From assembly GCF_048544455.1 (NCBI RefSeq), contig NC_133537.1, positions 14,135,541 to 14,199,540 on the forward strand: a stretch of DNA of 64,000 nt, in the 5' to 3' direction. This DNA is from Silene latifolia (Eukaryota; Streptophyta; Magnoliopsida; Caryophyllales; Caryophyllaceae). Positions within the stretch are counted from its first letter, which is position 1, and every line of letters starts with the position of its first letter. This document shows, piece by piece, positions 13,301 to 24,091 of this stretch. The notes below the pieces were generated by a model. The model did not search any database. It worked only from the letters and a program-made list of their open reading frames with translations, and was not told where the DNA came from. Position numbers and translations under genes: made by a program.

Positions 13301-13508
13301 TGTGTGCATTTACAGGTTTGCTCATGCGCTCGCTTATGTGCATTTATGGTTACTTAGTTCTATTTTTTCGTACCATATATAGTTCATGGGCGAATTGAAT
13401 TCAAAATTAGTTTTGTTTCTGATATTGCAGAAGGAATGGAGAGAGGACAGGAACGGTTTTAGAAAAAAGGTTAGCCGGTGTGTAAGGAAATCGCAAGAAA
13501 TGCTATGA
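10314..13508 (+). CDS. UBC7: Ubiquitin-conjugating enzyme E2, UBC7/13/14 class
   Basis: Six exons encode 168 aa: 10314-10362, 10497-10599, 11322-11419, 11512-11612, 12598-12675 and 13431-13508, all GT-AG and in frame. The HPN motif is at residues 81-83 and the catalytic Cys at 91 (DGRVCISIL). The acidic loop after it ([17 protein letters not shown]) is the 13-residue insertion that marks the Ubc7/UBE2G/Cdc34 type. The protein accepts ubiquitin from E1 and passes it to E3 ligases; this class works in ER-associated degradation and K48 chain building in yeast and mammals. It ends [14 protein letters not shown], as in Arabidopsis UBC7/13/14 (about 166 aa). Which of the three paralogues it matches cannot be told here. 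Intron 4 (985 bases) carries a TIR element. Confidence 0.95.
11000..11093. mobile_element. Short Stowaway-like MITE in UBC intron 2
   Basis: The ends are TACTCCCTATGTCCCTATC on the left and GACTGAGACGGAAAGAGTG on the right, imperfect inverted repeats of the Stowaway type. Only about 94 bases remain, in the 722-base second intron of the E2 gene. Confidence 0.55.
11695..12295. mobile_element. ~600-bp TIR element in UBC intron 4
   Basis: The inverted ends read ACCTATGTTACTCTGACTTG on the left and GAGTTAGAGTAACATAGGTT on the right. Near the right end lie gacacgacacttggacact words, as in the related short copy at 1013-1170. No coding capacity is seen and no clear target duplication was found. Confidence 0.55.
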
Positions 13509-14289
13509 TTCGCCCACCCGCCTAGGGCCTGCTTCCCAGCTTTATTTACGCACTGTCATTTTGCGAACTTTTGGAGCAACTATTGTCATAGAATTATTAT
13601 TTAATGGGATTGACAAGTACTTGAATTTGGAGGCTTTTTAGTGATATTAATTAATGTCAAAAAGTTCAAATGTCTCCTTGGCCCTTAATCTTGTCTGAGA
13701 TGTGACTTCTTCAAAATTGTCATGAATTGTTATTAATTTTCTTGTTATTGAACCTTTTAAGTCGACTAAGTTTGATTCTGTGTTCAGCTCCAATTACAAA
13801 CACTTGCGATTATAAGTGTCTCGTCTTCATTAAATCTATTACACGTGGAAGGGGCAAGGGTTTTCGTTAGTCTTACTGGCGACACTTCCATACAAGACTC
13901 GCTAAGTTCCCTAGCTCAATTTCAAATTCTTATTTGAGATGGCTGTAAGCACGAATCAGTCGTATAACAACTCATATATACTCGATTAGTGATGAGCTCA
14001 TGAACTTGATTAGTGCTATAAGAATGTTGACCGGTTTCACTCTTGCAATGTTCTTCAGAGAGATTACTATGGCTCCAATATATGCGACTTAGATGTGCAT
14101 GGCATTGCTTTGTGTGCCCAAAATTGAATCCTACAAAAAATCGAGTTCTGTTATTGGCTACTTATCGTTGATCGTCCATAATTAACGGGATTTACTCCTA
14201 AGAAATCAGGAACTACAACTCTACAAGAAATCGAGTATCGGACATCTGTCGGTTATCAACGAGTTAAGAAGGAAAAATAGGCAAAATGT
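13509..14289. other. 3' flank of UBC gene and intergenic DNA
   Basis: The first ~200 bases are the likely 3' UTR of the E2 gene. The remainder up to the tRNA gene shows no open frame or repeat that I recognise. Confidence 0.4.
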
Positions 14290-14360
14290 GTGGCTGCTGG
14301 GATTCGAGCCCAGGTCTCCACGGCCACAACGTGGAATTCTAACCACTAAACTACAGCCAC
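14290..14360 (-). tRNA. tRNA-His: tRNA-His (GTG anticodon)
   Basis: Read on the minus strand, this 71-base sequence has a seven-base acceptor stem (GTGGCTG with CAGCCAC), an A box (TAGTTTAGTGGTTAGAA), the anticodon arm TTCCACGTTGTGGCCGTGG with GTG in the loop, and the B box GGGCTCGAATCCC. It matches the usual plant nuclear tRNA-His. Downstream on its strand, T-runs (reverse complement of the A-run near 14272) can act as the Pol III terminator. There is no intron. Confidence 0.93.
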
Positions 14361-15324
14361 TTTGTTGATGATTGTGACAAACGTTATGTATATGACCCAT
14401 ATACTACTGAATAAATTTTAGAAATTTAAAATAAACCGAAAGGGCCATTAACAATCCATTTGTACATCTTATCTTGTCACATTATATTTGTCAAACTTAT
14501 GTAATTTTTGACGTAATTTTATAATATATTTATTAACCATTGTATTTTAATTCAAAACATGATCAACGTTATACTTGATACTCTGTATATATATTCAATG
14601 TTATTAGTTCCATGTTGAATATGCAAAGTATTATACGACAGATTTATACGAAGTAATCATTTATCTTTTTAGATTATAGAAATTACGAGAATAAATTTAA
14701 TATTGATGGAAATCAAACTCAAATAATAAATAACATGTCCCGTTACTTTATCGACTAATCGAGTCTCTACGTAAAGGAGTATGTCAAATGAAATAATCCG
14801 CATTACCTCGACTTTAGGATACGGTGTCGTGTCTGAAGGTCGCTATCTCGTATTCAGAGAAATAATAATGGTACAATAATACGTAAAAAATAGCGATTGA
14901 TAAGAAATATATATACACAAAACTGATGAACCATTGCATTGTTAATAAGAAAATAGGTAGCTTAAGAGGACGATCATTAGCAAACCTTGTATGTCTCTGG
15001 TCACATTGCATAGTCCGATCAAAGTTAGCATTGTTACCCATAAAATTATCTTTCATGTACATCTTGTGAAACCAGTTGTGCCCACAATTTTAATTTTTAT
15101 TAATAAAAATAAAATAAAATAATTACAATCTAAATCAACCAAAAAAATTTACAAAGCAAAAAATAAACAATTGGTCTCCCTTGTGACGGGTTACCATTTG
15201 TGACGGATATTTTGTGAGATAAAATGGTTACAAAATGGGTTAGTAGAGAAAGGGGACCACATGAATAGTGTTGCAGAGAGAGAAAAAGTGGGTACATTGT
15301 GAGGTAAAATGGTATCCGTCTTCA

Positions 15325-15606
15325 CTGGGGCGAAGGTAGGATTTAATTTCTGGGGTAGCAAAAAAAAAATTAAAAAGAAAAATTAAAAAGGAATATGTAG
15401 GTAGTGGGATTCGAACCCGAGGCGCTAGGTTGGCAATGAAAGCCTTTACCATTGAACCACAATATCTATTATACAATTAATGAGATAACATTTATTTATT
15501 ACTGATTCAGCAATATTTGGGGTAGCAAAAATCCGTCTTCAAAACCAATTTTTTAAAGTTTGGGGTAGCGACCGCCACCCCTTGCTACTAGGTGACTTCG
15601 CCCCTG
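15325..15606. mobile_element. Mini-hAT (282 bp) with 8-bp target duplication
   Basis: The ends are inverted (CTGGGGCGAAGGTAG on the left, GACTTCGCCCCTG on the right). The element is flanked by a perfect 8-bp direct repeat CGTCTTCA at 15317-15324 and 15607-15614, the target size of hAT transposons. Subterminal TGGGGTAGC words recur at both ends. It has no transposase and carries a tRNA-like segment. The same GGGGTAGC/GCCCCTG ends mark the larger hAT relic in UXS intron 1. Confidence 0.75.
15400..15470 (-). pseudogene. tRNA-like sequence inside mini-hAT
   Basis: On the minus strand there is an A-box-like TGGTTCAATGGTAAAGG and a perfect B box GGTTCGAATCC about 35 bases later. The acceptor ends do not pair and the anticodon stem is only about three base pairs, so this is a tRNA-derived relic or SINE head, not a working tRNA. 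The internal Pol III promoter boxes look intact. Confidence 0.55.
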
Positions 15607-16229
15607 CGTCTTCAGCTTGTGACGGATATGTCATGTCTTCAATGAGAATTTGTGAAAAATAAAATAAAAAATTGTTACCTTATAGACTCATCCTTGACCT
15701 TTTCGTCAATATATAGCTCTACGTCAGGTCGATGAAACATGATACAGAGTAATCTATTAGCACTCAAATCTAAAGTTGATAATAATGCAATCACATAATA
15801 GGTATTAATGATGAAACCAATGTCATGCAGGAACAAAACAAAAGAACAGACACTATTGAACTTGAAAATCAATAATCAAACAATAATTATCAATAACTAT
15901 TTATACATGAGATTTTTTGATGAGAAATTAAGGTGCATGCATGTAATTCTTATACGAAGTATGAAACAAATTATTACTTGTATTAGTTATTAATATATGT
16001 ATAGGGTCTTTTGTTATAAGGTATCTAACATTTAGGTCACTTTACGCGCAGTTACCTAACATTTTTTTTTTTTTTTGACCTATAGTACCTAAAGTTTATG
16101 TTTGTTTGTTAACATTACCAACTGACTTCTTTCGTCAAAAAAGTCTAGATTTTGTCTTGACTTAACCATAAAACATGATTTTTTAAAAATCTATAATTAC
16201 AATTAACAAGCACTTAACATTTATCATTC

Positions 16230-16338
16230 ACCACCAAATGTATTTGGTGTGGTGGTTGGTCACATCATCCCTTAACCATGAGGTCAGGGGTTCAATCCCT
16301 ACTCTTTGACCAGCCGTTTACCTTCTGACAAAAAAACC
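16230..16338 (+). mobile_element. Possible tRNA-derived SINE
   Basis: An A-box-like TGGTGTGGTGGTTGGTCAC and a B box GGGGTTCAATCCC are spaced as in a tRNA head, followed by a short unrelated body and an A-run (about 16329-16336). Direct repeats are not clear, so this is tentative. Confidence 0.4.
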
Positions 16339-16422
16339 CATATATATCAATTCGTTCGTTCATTTATTACACAGATCTAAACTAGTTACTTCACTAATTA
16401 ACATCAACAAACATTTGTGCTA

Positions 16423-17584
16423 GAGTAAAGGGTAAGATTGGGACTCAACTTTGGATTTTTTTTCCAATAAGGACCCCAACGTTTATATTTTACAGTTTAG
16501 GGACTTCTTTCACCCCGTCAAGCAATTTAGTATTTGCGGTTAACAAAATGCGTGCTAGCTTGTCAAAAGATGACACAAGCAGCCAATTCCCTAAATTCAT
16601 CATGTCACATTGCCGGTTTGTCACCTCATGAATTAACAAACATAAAATGAGAATAATATCAGTGATCACAAATATTGAAAGCCACTACTAACGGTACAAC
16701 CGACAAGTCTGACCTGACCCGAACCCAAACCCAAGCAAACACGACCTGATAGAACCCGAAAAGTTTTCACCCAAAATCGACCCGACCCAATAATCAGCGA
16801 CCCAAACCCGAACCAGGCCCACCCGATGATGACTCGACCCGCGTCTGATCCGATTAAATTGATGACCCGACAATTATTAAGCTTAATGTTGATCAAAATG
16901 AAAGCGAGAAGTAGTGCGATAATGTAACCGTACCCGATAATGACCCGACCCAACCCGATACATCATTTGATCCGAAATGACCCGGACCAAAACCGATTCG
17001 ACCCGAAAGGGTATGCTGACCCGACCTGGCCGAACCCGATATGACCCGACCCAACTTAACCCAACCTAAACCTGATCCAACTGAAATCGGTTTGGGTCGG
17101 TCTTTACCGGGTCTGGACGTCTGGTTAATTCTTCTCATTTTATATTCACAAATTCTCATTATAGACAGACACTATCCGTCTATAGTTATAGACGGATAAT
17201 GTCTCTCTTACAAATTAAAGTGGGTAGTGCAAGTTGGTGGGAAATGGATACCCCCACTTGCACTACCTACTTTAATTTGTGAGAGAGACACTATCCGTCT
17301 ATAGCTATAGACGGATAGTGTCCGTCAATGAGACGGACTGTTTTATATTAGTGATATTCTTCTCATTTTATGTTTGTTAATTCATGAGGTGACAATGTCT
17401 CAGTGATGAATTTAAGGAATTGGCTGCTTGTGTCATCTTTTGACAAGCTAGCACGCATTTTGTTAACCGCAAATACTAAATTTCTTGACGGGGTGAAAGG
17501 AGTCCCTAAACTGTAAAATATAAATGTTGGGGTCCTTGTTGGAAAAAAAATCCAAAGTTGAGTCCCCAATCTTACCCTTTACTC
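16423..17584. mobile_element. Mutator-like element with ~240-bp inverted repeats
   Basis: Sequence 16423 to about 16665 is repeated in reverse at about 17345-17584, starting GAGTAAAGGGTAAGATTGGG and ending with its complement. A perfect 10-bp direct repeat ATTTGTGCTA flanks it (16413-16422 and 17585-17594), in the 9-11 bp range of Mutator-like elements. The core (about 16690-17120) is rich in ACCCGA-type words in both registers and has no transposase. A separate 194-bp MITE is inserted at 17147-17340. The arms match closely, so the insertion seems fairly young. Confidence 0.8.
17147..17340. mobile_element. Foldback MITE nested in the Mutator-like element
   Basis: Nearly the whole length is an inverted repeat: CACTATCCGTCTATAG... 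and AAATTAAAGTGGGTAGTGCA pair with complements across a short centre. The flanking 9-bp direct repeat TTTTATATT (17138-17146 and 17341-17349) shows insertion into the larger element. Its CACAAATTCTCATTATAGAC end is shared with the MITEs at 39573 and 50961. Confidence 0.75.
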
Positions 17585-17840
17585 ATTTGTGCTATCATCG
17601 CCACCGACACAATTAATTAATCAATAACTAAACTTTGGTAAGATAATCATATCATAAATCCTTAAAACTTTAATCACACTTATTCTCAATAACTTCAGTT
17701 GTACATGGGTTTGTTGTGATGTCAATATTATCTAGCTTGAATTTAAAGCTAACCAAAAATTTCTCAAAATCCTTAATTTTTGCCCCTTTTTTGTTGATTT
17801 AAACATTAATTTCTTGACAAATAATTAACCTAAATTACAG

Positions 17841-18081
17841 TATATATATACCCCAACCTTTGTTGATCTCAAAATCCCAGTTTTAGTCTCTCAATTCATA
17901 TCAAAGTATGTTTCAATTTTCCCTCTTTTTTATTTGATTTTGATCTATTAAAAAATCCCATTTACCTCCATTCGATGGGGCTGTTTATGTGGGACCGCAT
18001 TAAAAGCTGAAAATTTAATTTGATGTTTTTTGTTTTTTTGTTGAAAGGTGTGATTTTTATTGAAAAGAGGATCTGAAAACA
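17841..18081 (+). promoter_or_regulatory. UXS core promoter and leader
   Basis: A TATATATATA box at 17841-17850 lies 232 bases before the UXS ATG, with a CT-rich leader after it. The leader may contain a small intron (AAAGTATGT near 17906, acceptor near 18060), but this is not certain. Confidence 0.4.
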
Positions 18082-18397
18082 ATGGCAGCTGATGGAGAGA
18101 AGCAATCACCAAGCAAGCCACCTCCACCTCCATCTCCTTTGAGAAATTCCAAATTTTTCCAGGTAGAATTTTGCTAAATGTCATACATTTTTGTAAGACT
18201 GTTTGTTCGCAAATTCTCATTTGTGACGGTCTTAAGTTAACACGGGGTCACTTTTGTTAGGACTGTTTATGTCATGGTACATTATGTTTGAGATTAGTAT
18301 TATCTCCGTTCCCGTCATTTGTTTATTTTTTATATGTTTTGTGCGGTGGCGTATTTGTAGTATAGTAACGTGGGAAAGACACGCCACCCCACTTTCA

Positions 18398-18428
<31 letters not shown>

Positions 18429-21400
18429 TATTTTTTGTATGCTACCCCTTTTAAATAAAATATAACACAAATAAGGCAACTAGGCAAGCCAACTGACCTT
18501 CAATCTTCCTTTATTCTCTCAAATATTTTATCTTTCCTAATATTATACTAATTTATAAAAAAAAAAGCATTGCTTTTTACGCACAACTGCACAAGCAGAC
18601 AAGCAGTCAAGCACAAGTGCACAACCCCCAAATTATGCTTGTACGCCCCAAGACCCCAATTCATCCATCTATCTTAATTCTTACCCTTGTAGGCCCCAAT
18701 TCTGCAATTCATCCATCTATCTTTCTTTTCTTTCATTTGAGGTATGTATAAATCTTCTTTTTTTATTTAGTTTTGTGGGTTTTGATTGTTGGGTTATTGT
18801 CAAATTCTCAGTTTTTCGTTTAAGTTTGAATCTTTGTATGAAATGTGCTAAAATGATCTGGGTTTTGTATAATTGTATGGTTTTTGAATTTTTTTTTTTG
18901 GGGTTTTGATTTGCAGATTTCGTGTGAAGTTTTTATCTTTGTATGAATTTTGATGATTTTAACTTGGTTATTTAGAATTACAGGATTATATGTGCTGTTT
19001 TAATACTTGTTTTTTGTTGAGCATTCTGTATTTTGTTGAGCATTCTGTATTTTGTTGAGCATTCTGTATTGAGCATCAAGTTCTTAGCTTTTCATGAATT
19101 TCGGTTCAACCTTCCATGATTTTATGATTTGGGTATGTTTGTTGGGGACTTATCGAATTTCGCAGGTTTTGTAGATATCTTTAATGGAAATTTGTTGCAT
19201 TTTAATTAACTAGAGCGTTTTCGTGTCTTTATGAGATGAATTTGCTTGTTTTGGTATTTGATGATCTGGGTTGTCTTCAGTTTCTGTTACTCTGTAACTC
19301 TGTTAGGGAAGAGCTTTTTCGGCGATGACATACATAAAGAATAAACTTCGCAATAGTATGGGAGATGAATTGTTGAATGATTATTTAGTTACTTTTATAG
19401 AAAAGGATATATTTTGTAATCTTACCGACGATGAAATTATAAATCATTATCAAAATATGAGAACTCGTCGGCTAAGATTAGAGTAGCTTTTTCGCATCAA
19501 ATTTGTATTTTGTAATCTTATGGCTAAAATTATTGTCGGATGAAATATATTTTTTGTCATATATTTGCAATGCATATTTTTCGCTACCCCATATTTGAAA
19601 TTCTGGCTCCGCCCCTGTTTGTGAGAGGTATTTTGATTAAAAGTAAGCAAATGATTGAGACGGAGTGAGTATAAGTTAAAATGGTGTGAAGTAGTTTTCA
19701 TTCGAGTGAAATGTGTTGATCTATTAGTGGGCATTTTCCATTTTACGCCGTATTTGGCGTATTTGATGAGGGTAGTATGCAGCAATGTAGACCATTTGAG
19801 TGATGATTTGAGTTCTGCTATGTTGAATTGTTGATTACGTGTTCGTTTTGAGTATTGAATGTTTATGTGAGCTTATGTGGATTTTGTCAGTAAAATCGGG
19901 TTGTGAGAATTAGGTTTAGTGAGAACATTGCGATTAATAACCATTTTGAGTGAGAACGTCGAGATTAGTGAAGTTGCCGGATTTCATGTTCACATTGATG
20001 ATAGGGTTTATGTTGGAGCTAGAGAAGGTTGGATGTATATAGCGTTTTGACAAAATCATTGACTCAGTTTATTTGTGACAGTCAAACATGAGAATTTTGA
20101 TTTCCGGGGGAGCAGGGTTCATCGGCTCCCACCTGGTGGATAGGTTGATGGAAAACGAGAAGAATGAGGTAATTATATTTCCAGGGACTTGATTCTACCC
20201 TATAAAGTAATGATCGATAAAGAAACCTTAGGAAATGGATGTTGGTGTTGGTCATGGTAAAATGATTCTCCCTGTACTTTTTTTTTTATCAGGTTATCGT
20301 TGCTGATAACTACTTCACCGGTTCGAAGGACAACCTTAGGAAATGGATTGGCCATCCAAGATTTGAGCTTATCCGTCATGGTACTTATCTCGTGATGATC
20401 TCTTGTTATTGTTATGTTGTGTTGAATTGCGACAACTTTTTCATGGTACTTTTTCTTTCAATTATACTGACAGAATGGCAGACCAAACACTTGAACTCCG
20501 ATTTTCAAGAAGTAAATTTTGGTTCTTCGAGTTGGAACTATTGAAAATGTTGAGGTCAAGCAAGTAGAGCATTTACTTTTACTATACGGAACACGTTTTT
20601 TTCAAAATGTTTATATACAAGATAGCATATATAGTCTATCACTGATGTTGACTTGTTGAGGGTCTCTCTCATCTAAAGCTTAACTGCCATGTGCCATCCT
20701 GTGTTTTATAAGTACGTAATTGTCATTACAGTAATAACAGTGTACATAGTGCATCGGCAGAGCGCTTTATGCTAGTTGTCACTTGTGACTAGTTATCATG
20801 GTATAGTAGTTTTATGTGACCTTTATTGTTCGCAGATGTCACGGAGCCATTGTTGATTGAAGTTGATCAAATATACCACCTTGCTTGTCCTGCATCTCCT
20901 ATTTTCTACAAGCACAACCCTGTTAAAGTGAGTACAAGTCTGATGTTATTTAATCACAGCACTAACTTTGTTCACATTTCTTCCTCGAAACATGTCATTT
21001 GATTTGATTTCTTCTTGCTCCCTGTGCCATCTAGTTATAGGAAGATTAGATTTTACACACATTATTTATGGGTACATAAGCACTATGTGAATATAACCTA
21101 CGAATTCGAATCTCAACCAACCCCCCCGCTGCTGCTGTCATTGGAATCTAAATTTTTATTTAAGCTGCGTACTTTTTAAGAAGGATGAATGGCGTTCAGT
21201 TTTGATTCGAAAGGCAAGAAGCTTGTGGTTATACGAGACTGCCTAAAAACGGAGCTTTGAGGATTGGGTTATATGGGAATGCAGCATGTTGTTTTTCTTC
21301 CAAAATTTTCCTATGATAGAAGGATTTGATTGCCTTGTGTTCTTTCCTTACCCTACAAAAAACCTGCATCCATACAAGGTGTTAAGATGTTGCATCTATT

Positions 21401-24091
21401 ATTCATACAATGGACTCTTTACTAAGTTCGATTGCTTTCTGCCTCCGATGCCTAGACATTGGTAACTCAATCCCACTGATATGTCCCCGTGTCGCTGGTA
21501 TGGCACACTGATCTGAGAGTTACTATTCGTGCTTGTAGTCTCTATGTTTATTCATATGACCTTAGATGTAAATCTACACTTGTAACTTTTAAGATAAATA
21601 ATTTTCTTTGCGAAATGGACTCCCCCAATTATCCTCTCCCCAATGGTTATATGATAGGTGGCAAATCCATGTTAATGCCTTAAAAGGTTGAGTCTATGTT
21701 GTCAGTTTTGTTCAAAACTTTCAGAGTTCATTTGTCAGTAATCATAAATAACAGTATGAAATTATAGGGTTATTTCAAAGTATAAATGCCTTGACACGAT
21801 GAAAATATACTTATCTGAGTTAAGAATTGAATACTTTGCAGACAATCAAGACAAATGTGATGGGTACTCTTAACATGCTTGGACTTGCTAAGCGTGTCGG
21901 AGCTAGGTAATGTTCATATCTGTCTTTTCCAATTAATAGATGTAGACAATCAAGACAAACTATCTTGTCATGTGAGTTTCGCCAACATAGTTTTGCGTTC
22001 TTACAGGATTTTGCTTACGTCTACCTCTGAGGTTTATGGTGATCCACTTGTGCATCCTCAACCAGAAACTTACTGGGGTAATGTTAACCCAATCGGTAAG
22101 TGCTTCTATCTAATGATTTTATAACCGTCTGACCATATTTCTTCTCTCGGGAATTGACTCTTAAAAATACACATCTCGATATCTCCTTCATGGTTCTTTG
22201 ATATACTCTTGGTATCTACAGCATATTACAATAACAAAAAAACGATATTAAATACTACAGATAAGAGCTTAAAAGTTCGCAGAACCAAATCATGCGATTC
22301 AAGCACAAAATGAGGGATATTAGCCTATTAGGTCATTAAAGGGGAGCATTAGACAAATAAAATGATAGTTGTATTTACATAATTACATTCTCTAAATCAA
22401 TAGAGGCATCGTGTCAGCGTAGTCTTCCAAATGTCGATTGTTGTGTACTAATGTTGCTAATTCTTTGTCAGGTGTTCGAAGTTGCTATGATGAAGGCAAG
22501 CGTGTTGCGGAAACTTTGATGTTTGATTATCACCGACAGCATGGCATTGGTATGTAGACAATTTCTCTCTTGAGTCATCCTTCTCCAAAAGACCTCTATT
22601 TTGATAATGCCTTCCCTTCTGCTCTTGGGACAGAAATCCGTGTGGCGCGGATATTCAATACTTATGGACCTCGTATGAATATCGATGATGGCCGCGTTGT
22701 CAGCAACTTCATTGCTCAAGCACTTAGGTGATCAAACTTCTTTTTAGCTCTGTCGTGTTACCAATTTTTCACTGTTCTCGTTATGGCATCTGAGATCCAA
22801 GCTTCACATAAAATGAGTGTATCAACTGCTGAATAAATGAAACCTTGATCTGCATGGTCCACTTTTCGTCAAAAAATAGCAAAATCACCACGAAATGTTG
22901 GGAACTATAACTGTTGCTGAGAGTCTAAGGCTACTGTTCACTTTTTGTCAAAAATATACTCCCTTCATTTGTTTACCTTTGGTTTTGGCACAAAGACCAA
23001 AGAAAGAAGAGATGACCAATTTTATTAGATGACAAGTGGACCAACTTGAGTGGGGATGTTCAAATTGTTCATTAAAAACATTCCCAAAATAGAAAGGCAA
23101 ACATTTTACATTTGACTAAGACACCCAAAAATGGAAATGGAAAACAAATGACCGGGACGGAGTGAGTAGCTCACAAGTTGCAAGTTACAACCTCGCCATA
23201 ATAAAAATTTTAATCCTGAAGTTTAGATGGTGTTAACATGTAATACATCTTTTATTTCACGAGTTCCTGCCTTGTATTTGAATTATTTAAGAAGGATTAA
23301 ACTGATAAATGACTCAATCTTGTAATCTCTGTAGGGATGAGCCATTGACAGTTCAGTCTCCTGGGACTCAGACTCGTAGCTTTTGTTACGTCTCTGACAT
23401 GGTACGATAACTTCTTTTCCTTGTAGTCTCATTGCCCTGTGCTGTGTCGTCAGTTAACAAATAACTCACATGGATTTTGTGAATTTCTACTTTTCTAGGT
23501 TGATGGTCTCATTAGACTTATGGAAGGAGAACATACCGGCCCAATCAACATTGGAAACCCTGGTTAGTATCAATGTGTACAGAAATATTTTAATATAGAG
23601 CACACACTATTCTAGAAAATTAACCATTATTTCCAAACTGTTGTGGCCAATTTAGGTGAATTTACGATGCTTGAACTCGCAGAGACTGTTAAAGAGGCAA
23701 GCTCTTATCTTTTTAGTTTAAGAAAATAGCTACTGCACTCATGTCATGCGCTCCGTATTATAAAGCATCTTGGTTGGAATTGACTCGCAAAATTTTCATG
23801 ATTTTGACCGAGAATAAAATGCATGAACTTTTGAAAGCTCTAGTCTTGGACATTATAATAGGCAACATAATTTTTAACACGAAAGTTGGACACATGAGAT
23901 TGCAGTTGATCAACCCGGATGTGAAGATAATCTCAGTGGAGAATACCCCGGATGATCCAAGACAAAGGAAACCAGACATCTCCAAGGCTACGGAGTTGCT
24001 GGGATGGGAGCCGAAGGTAAAGTTGCGTGAAGGACTTCCTCTCATGGAAGAGGACTTCCGTCTTAGGCTTGGGGTTCCCAAGAAGATCTAA
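18082..24091 (+). CDS. UXS: UDP-glucuronic acid decarboxylase (UDP-xylose synthase), cytosolic type
   Basis: Twelve exons encode 343 aa: 18082-18162, 20082-20168, 20293-20380, 20836-20927, 21842-21906, 22007-22095, 22472-22549, 22634-22727, 23335-23401, 23499-23562, 23656-23696 and 23906-24091. The enzyme converts UDP-glucuronate to UDP-xylose using bound NAD+, feeding xylan and xyloglucan synthesis. Visible features are the Rossmann motif GGAGFIGSH near residue 37, the catalytic TSTSEVYG, the SDR pair YDEGK, and the C-terminal [17 protein letters not shown] and [17 protein letters not shown]. The short N-terminus (27-residue exon 1, proline-rich) has no membrane anchor, so it belongs with cytosolic UXS3/5/6 rather than Golgi forms. 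Length equals the family norm (342 aa from memory). Intron 11 has a GC donor at 23697. Intron 1 (1919 bases) holds a hAT relic; intron 8 holds a Stowaway MITE. Confidence 0.96.
18344..19617 (+). mobile_element. hAT transposon relic (ZMYM1/TTF-type), internally deleted
   Basis: The right end GCTCCGCCCCTG and subterminal TTTTTCGCTACCCC match the mini-hAT ends at 15.3-15.6 kb; the left end is less clear (near GGTGGCG at 18346). TTTGTG words at both sides fit a decayed 8-bp target duplication. About 18480-18745 resembles a leader region. Only the transposase C-terminus survives (see 19307-19486). An A-run at about 18397-18423 and a 19-bp triplicate at about 19015-19075 are internal. Confidence 0.65.
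19307..19486 (+). pseudogene. hAT transposase C-terminal fragment
   Basis: One frame reads [18 protein letters not shown], then [18 protein letters not shown] and a tail RTRRLRLE before a stop near 19484. This is the C-terminal end of the hAT dimerisation region of TTF-type zinc-finger (ZMYM1-like) transposases (family pattern ERxFSAMxxIKxxLR). Upstream in the same frame are stops, and no BED finger, DDE core or N-terminus is present. Confidence 0.7.
22957..23168. mobile_element. Stowaway MITE in UXS intron 8
   Basis: It starts TACTCCCTTCATTTG and ends ACCGGGACGGAGTGAGTA, flanked by TA. Its ~212 bases share a long interior (GGCACAAAGACCAAAGAAAG, CATTCCCAAAATAGAAAGGC) with copies at 32066 and 34171, so all three are one subfamily. 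Confidence 0.8.

Larger units (their letters stand above)
15170..15655. mobile_element. MITE interrupted by a mini-hAT
   Basis: Outer pieces 15170-15324 and 15607-15655 share the cttgtgacgg/gacggatat words of a common plant foldback MITE (GTCTCCCTTGTGACGGG on the left, CTTGTGACGGATATGTC on the right). The 282-base hAT-like insert at 15325-15606 splits it. Exact outer ends are not certain. Confidence 0.4.
18298..19671. mobile_element. Stowaway-like MITE split by a hAT relic
   Basis: Left part (about 18298-18343) reads TATTATCTCCGTTCCCGTC; right part (about 19618-19671) ends GATTGAGACGGAGTGAGTA. Together they are the two ends of a Stowaway-like MITE, with the hAT sequence between them. Both are in UXS intron 1. 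Confidence 0.6.

Noticed and set aside
15400-15470. Functional tRNA gene
   Set aside because: The B box is good, but the acceptor ends do not pair and the anticodon stem fails; only a relic is supported.
16666-17159. Overlapping Gly/Ser/Arg-rich open frames on the minus strand
   Set aside because: They are translations of the ACCCGA-rich core of a Mutator-like element; composition is low-complexity and no domain is visible.
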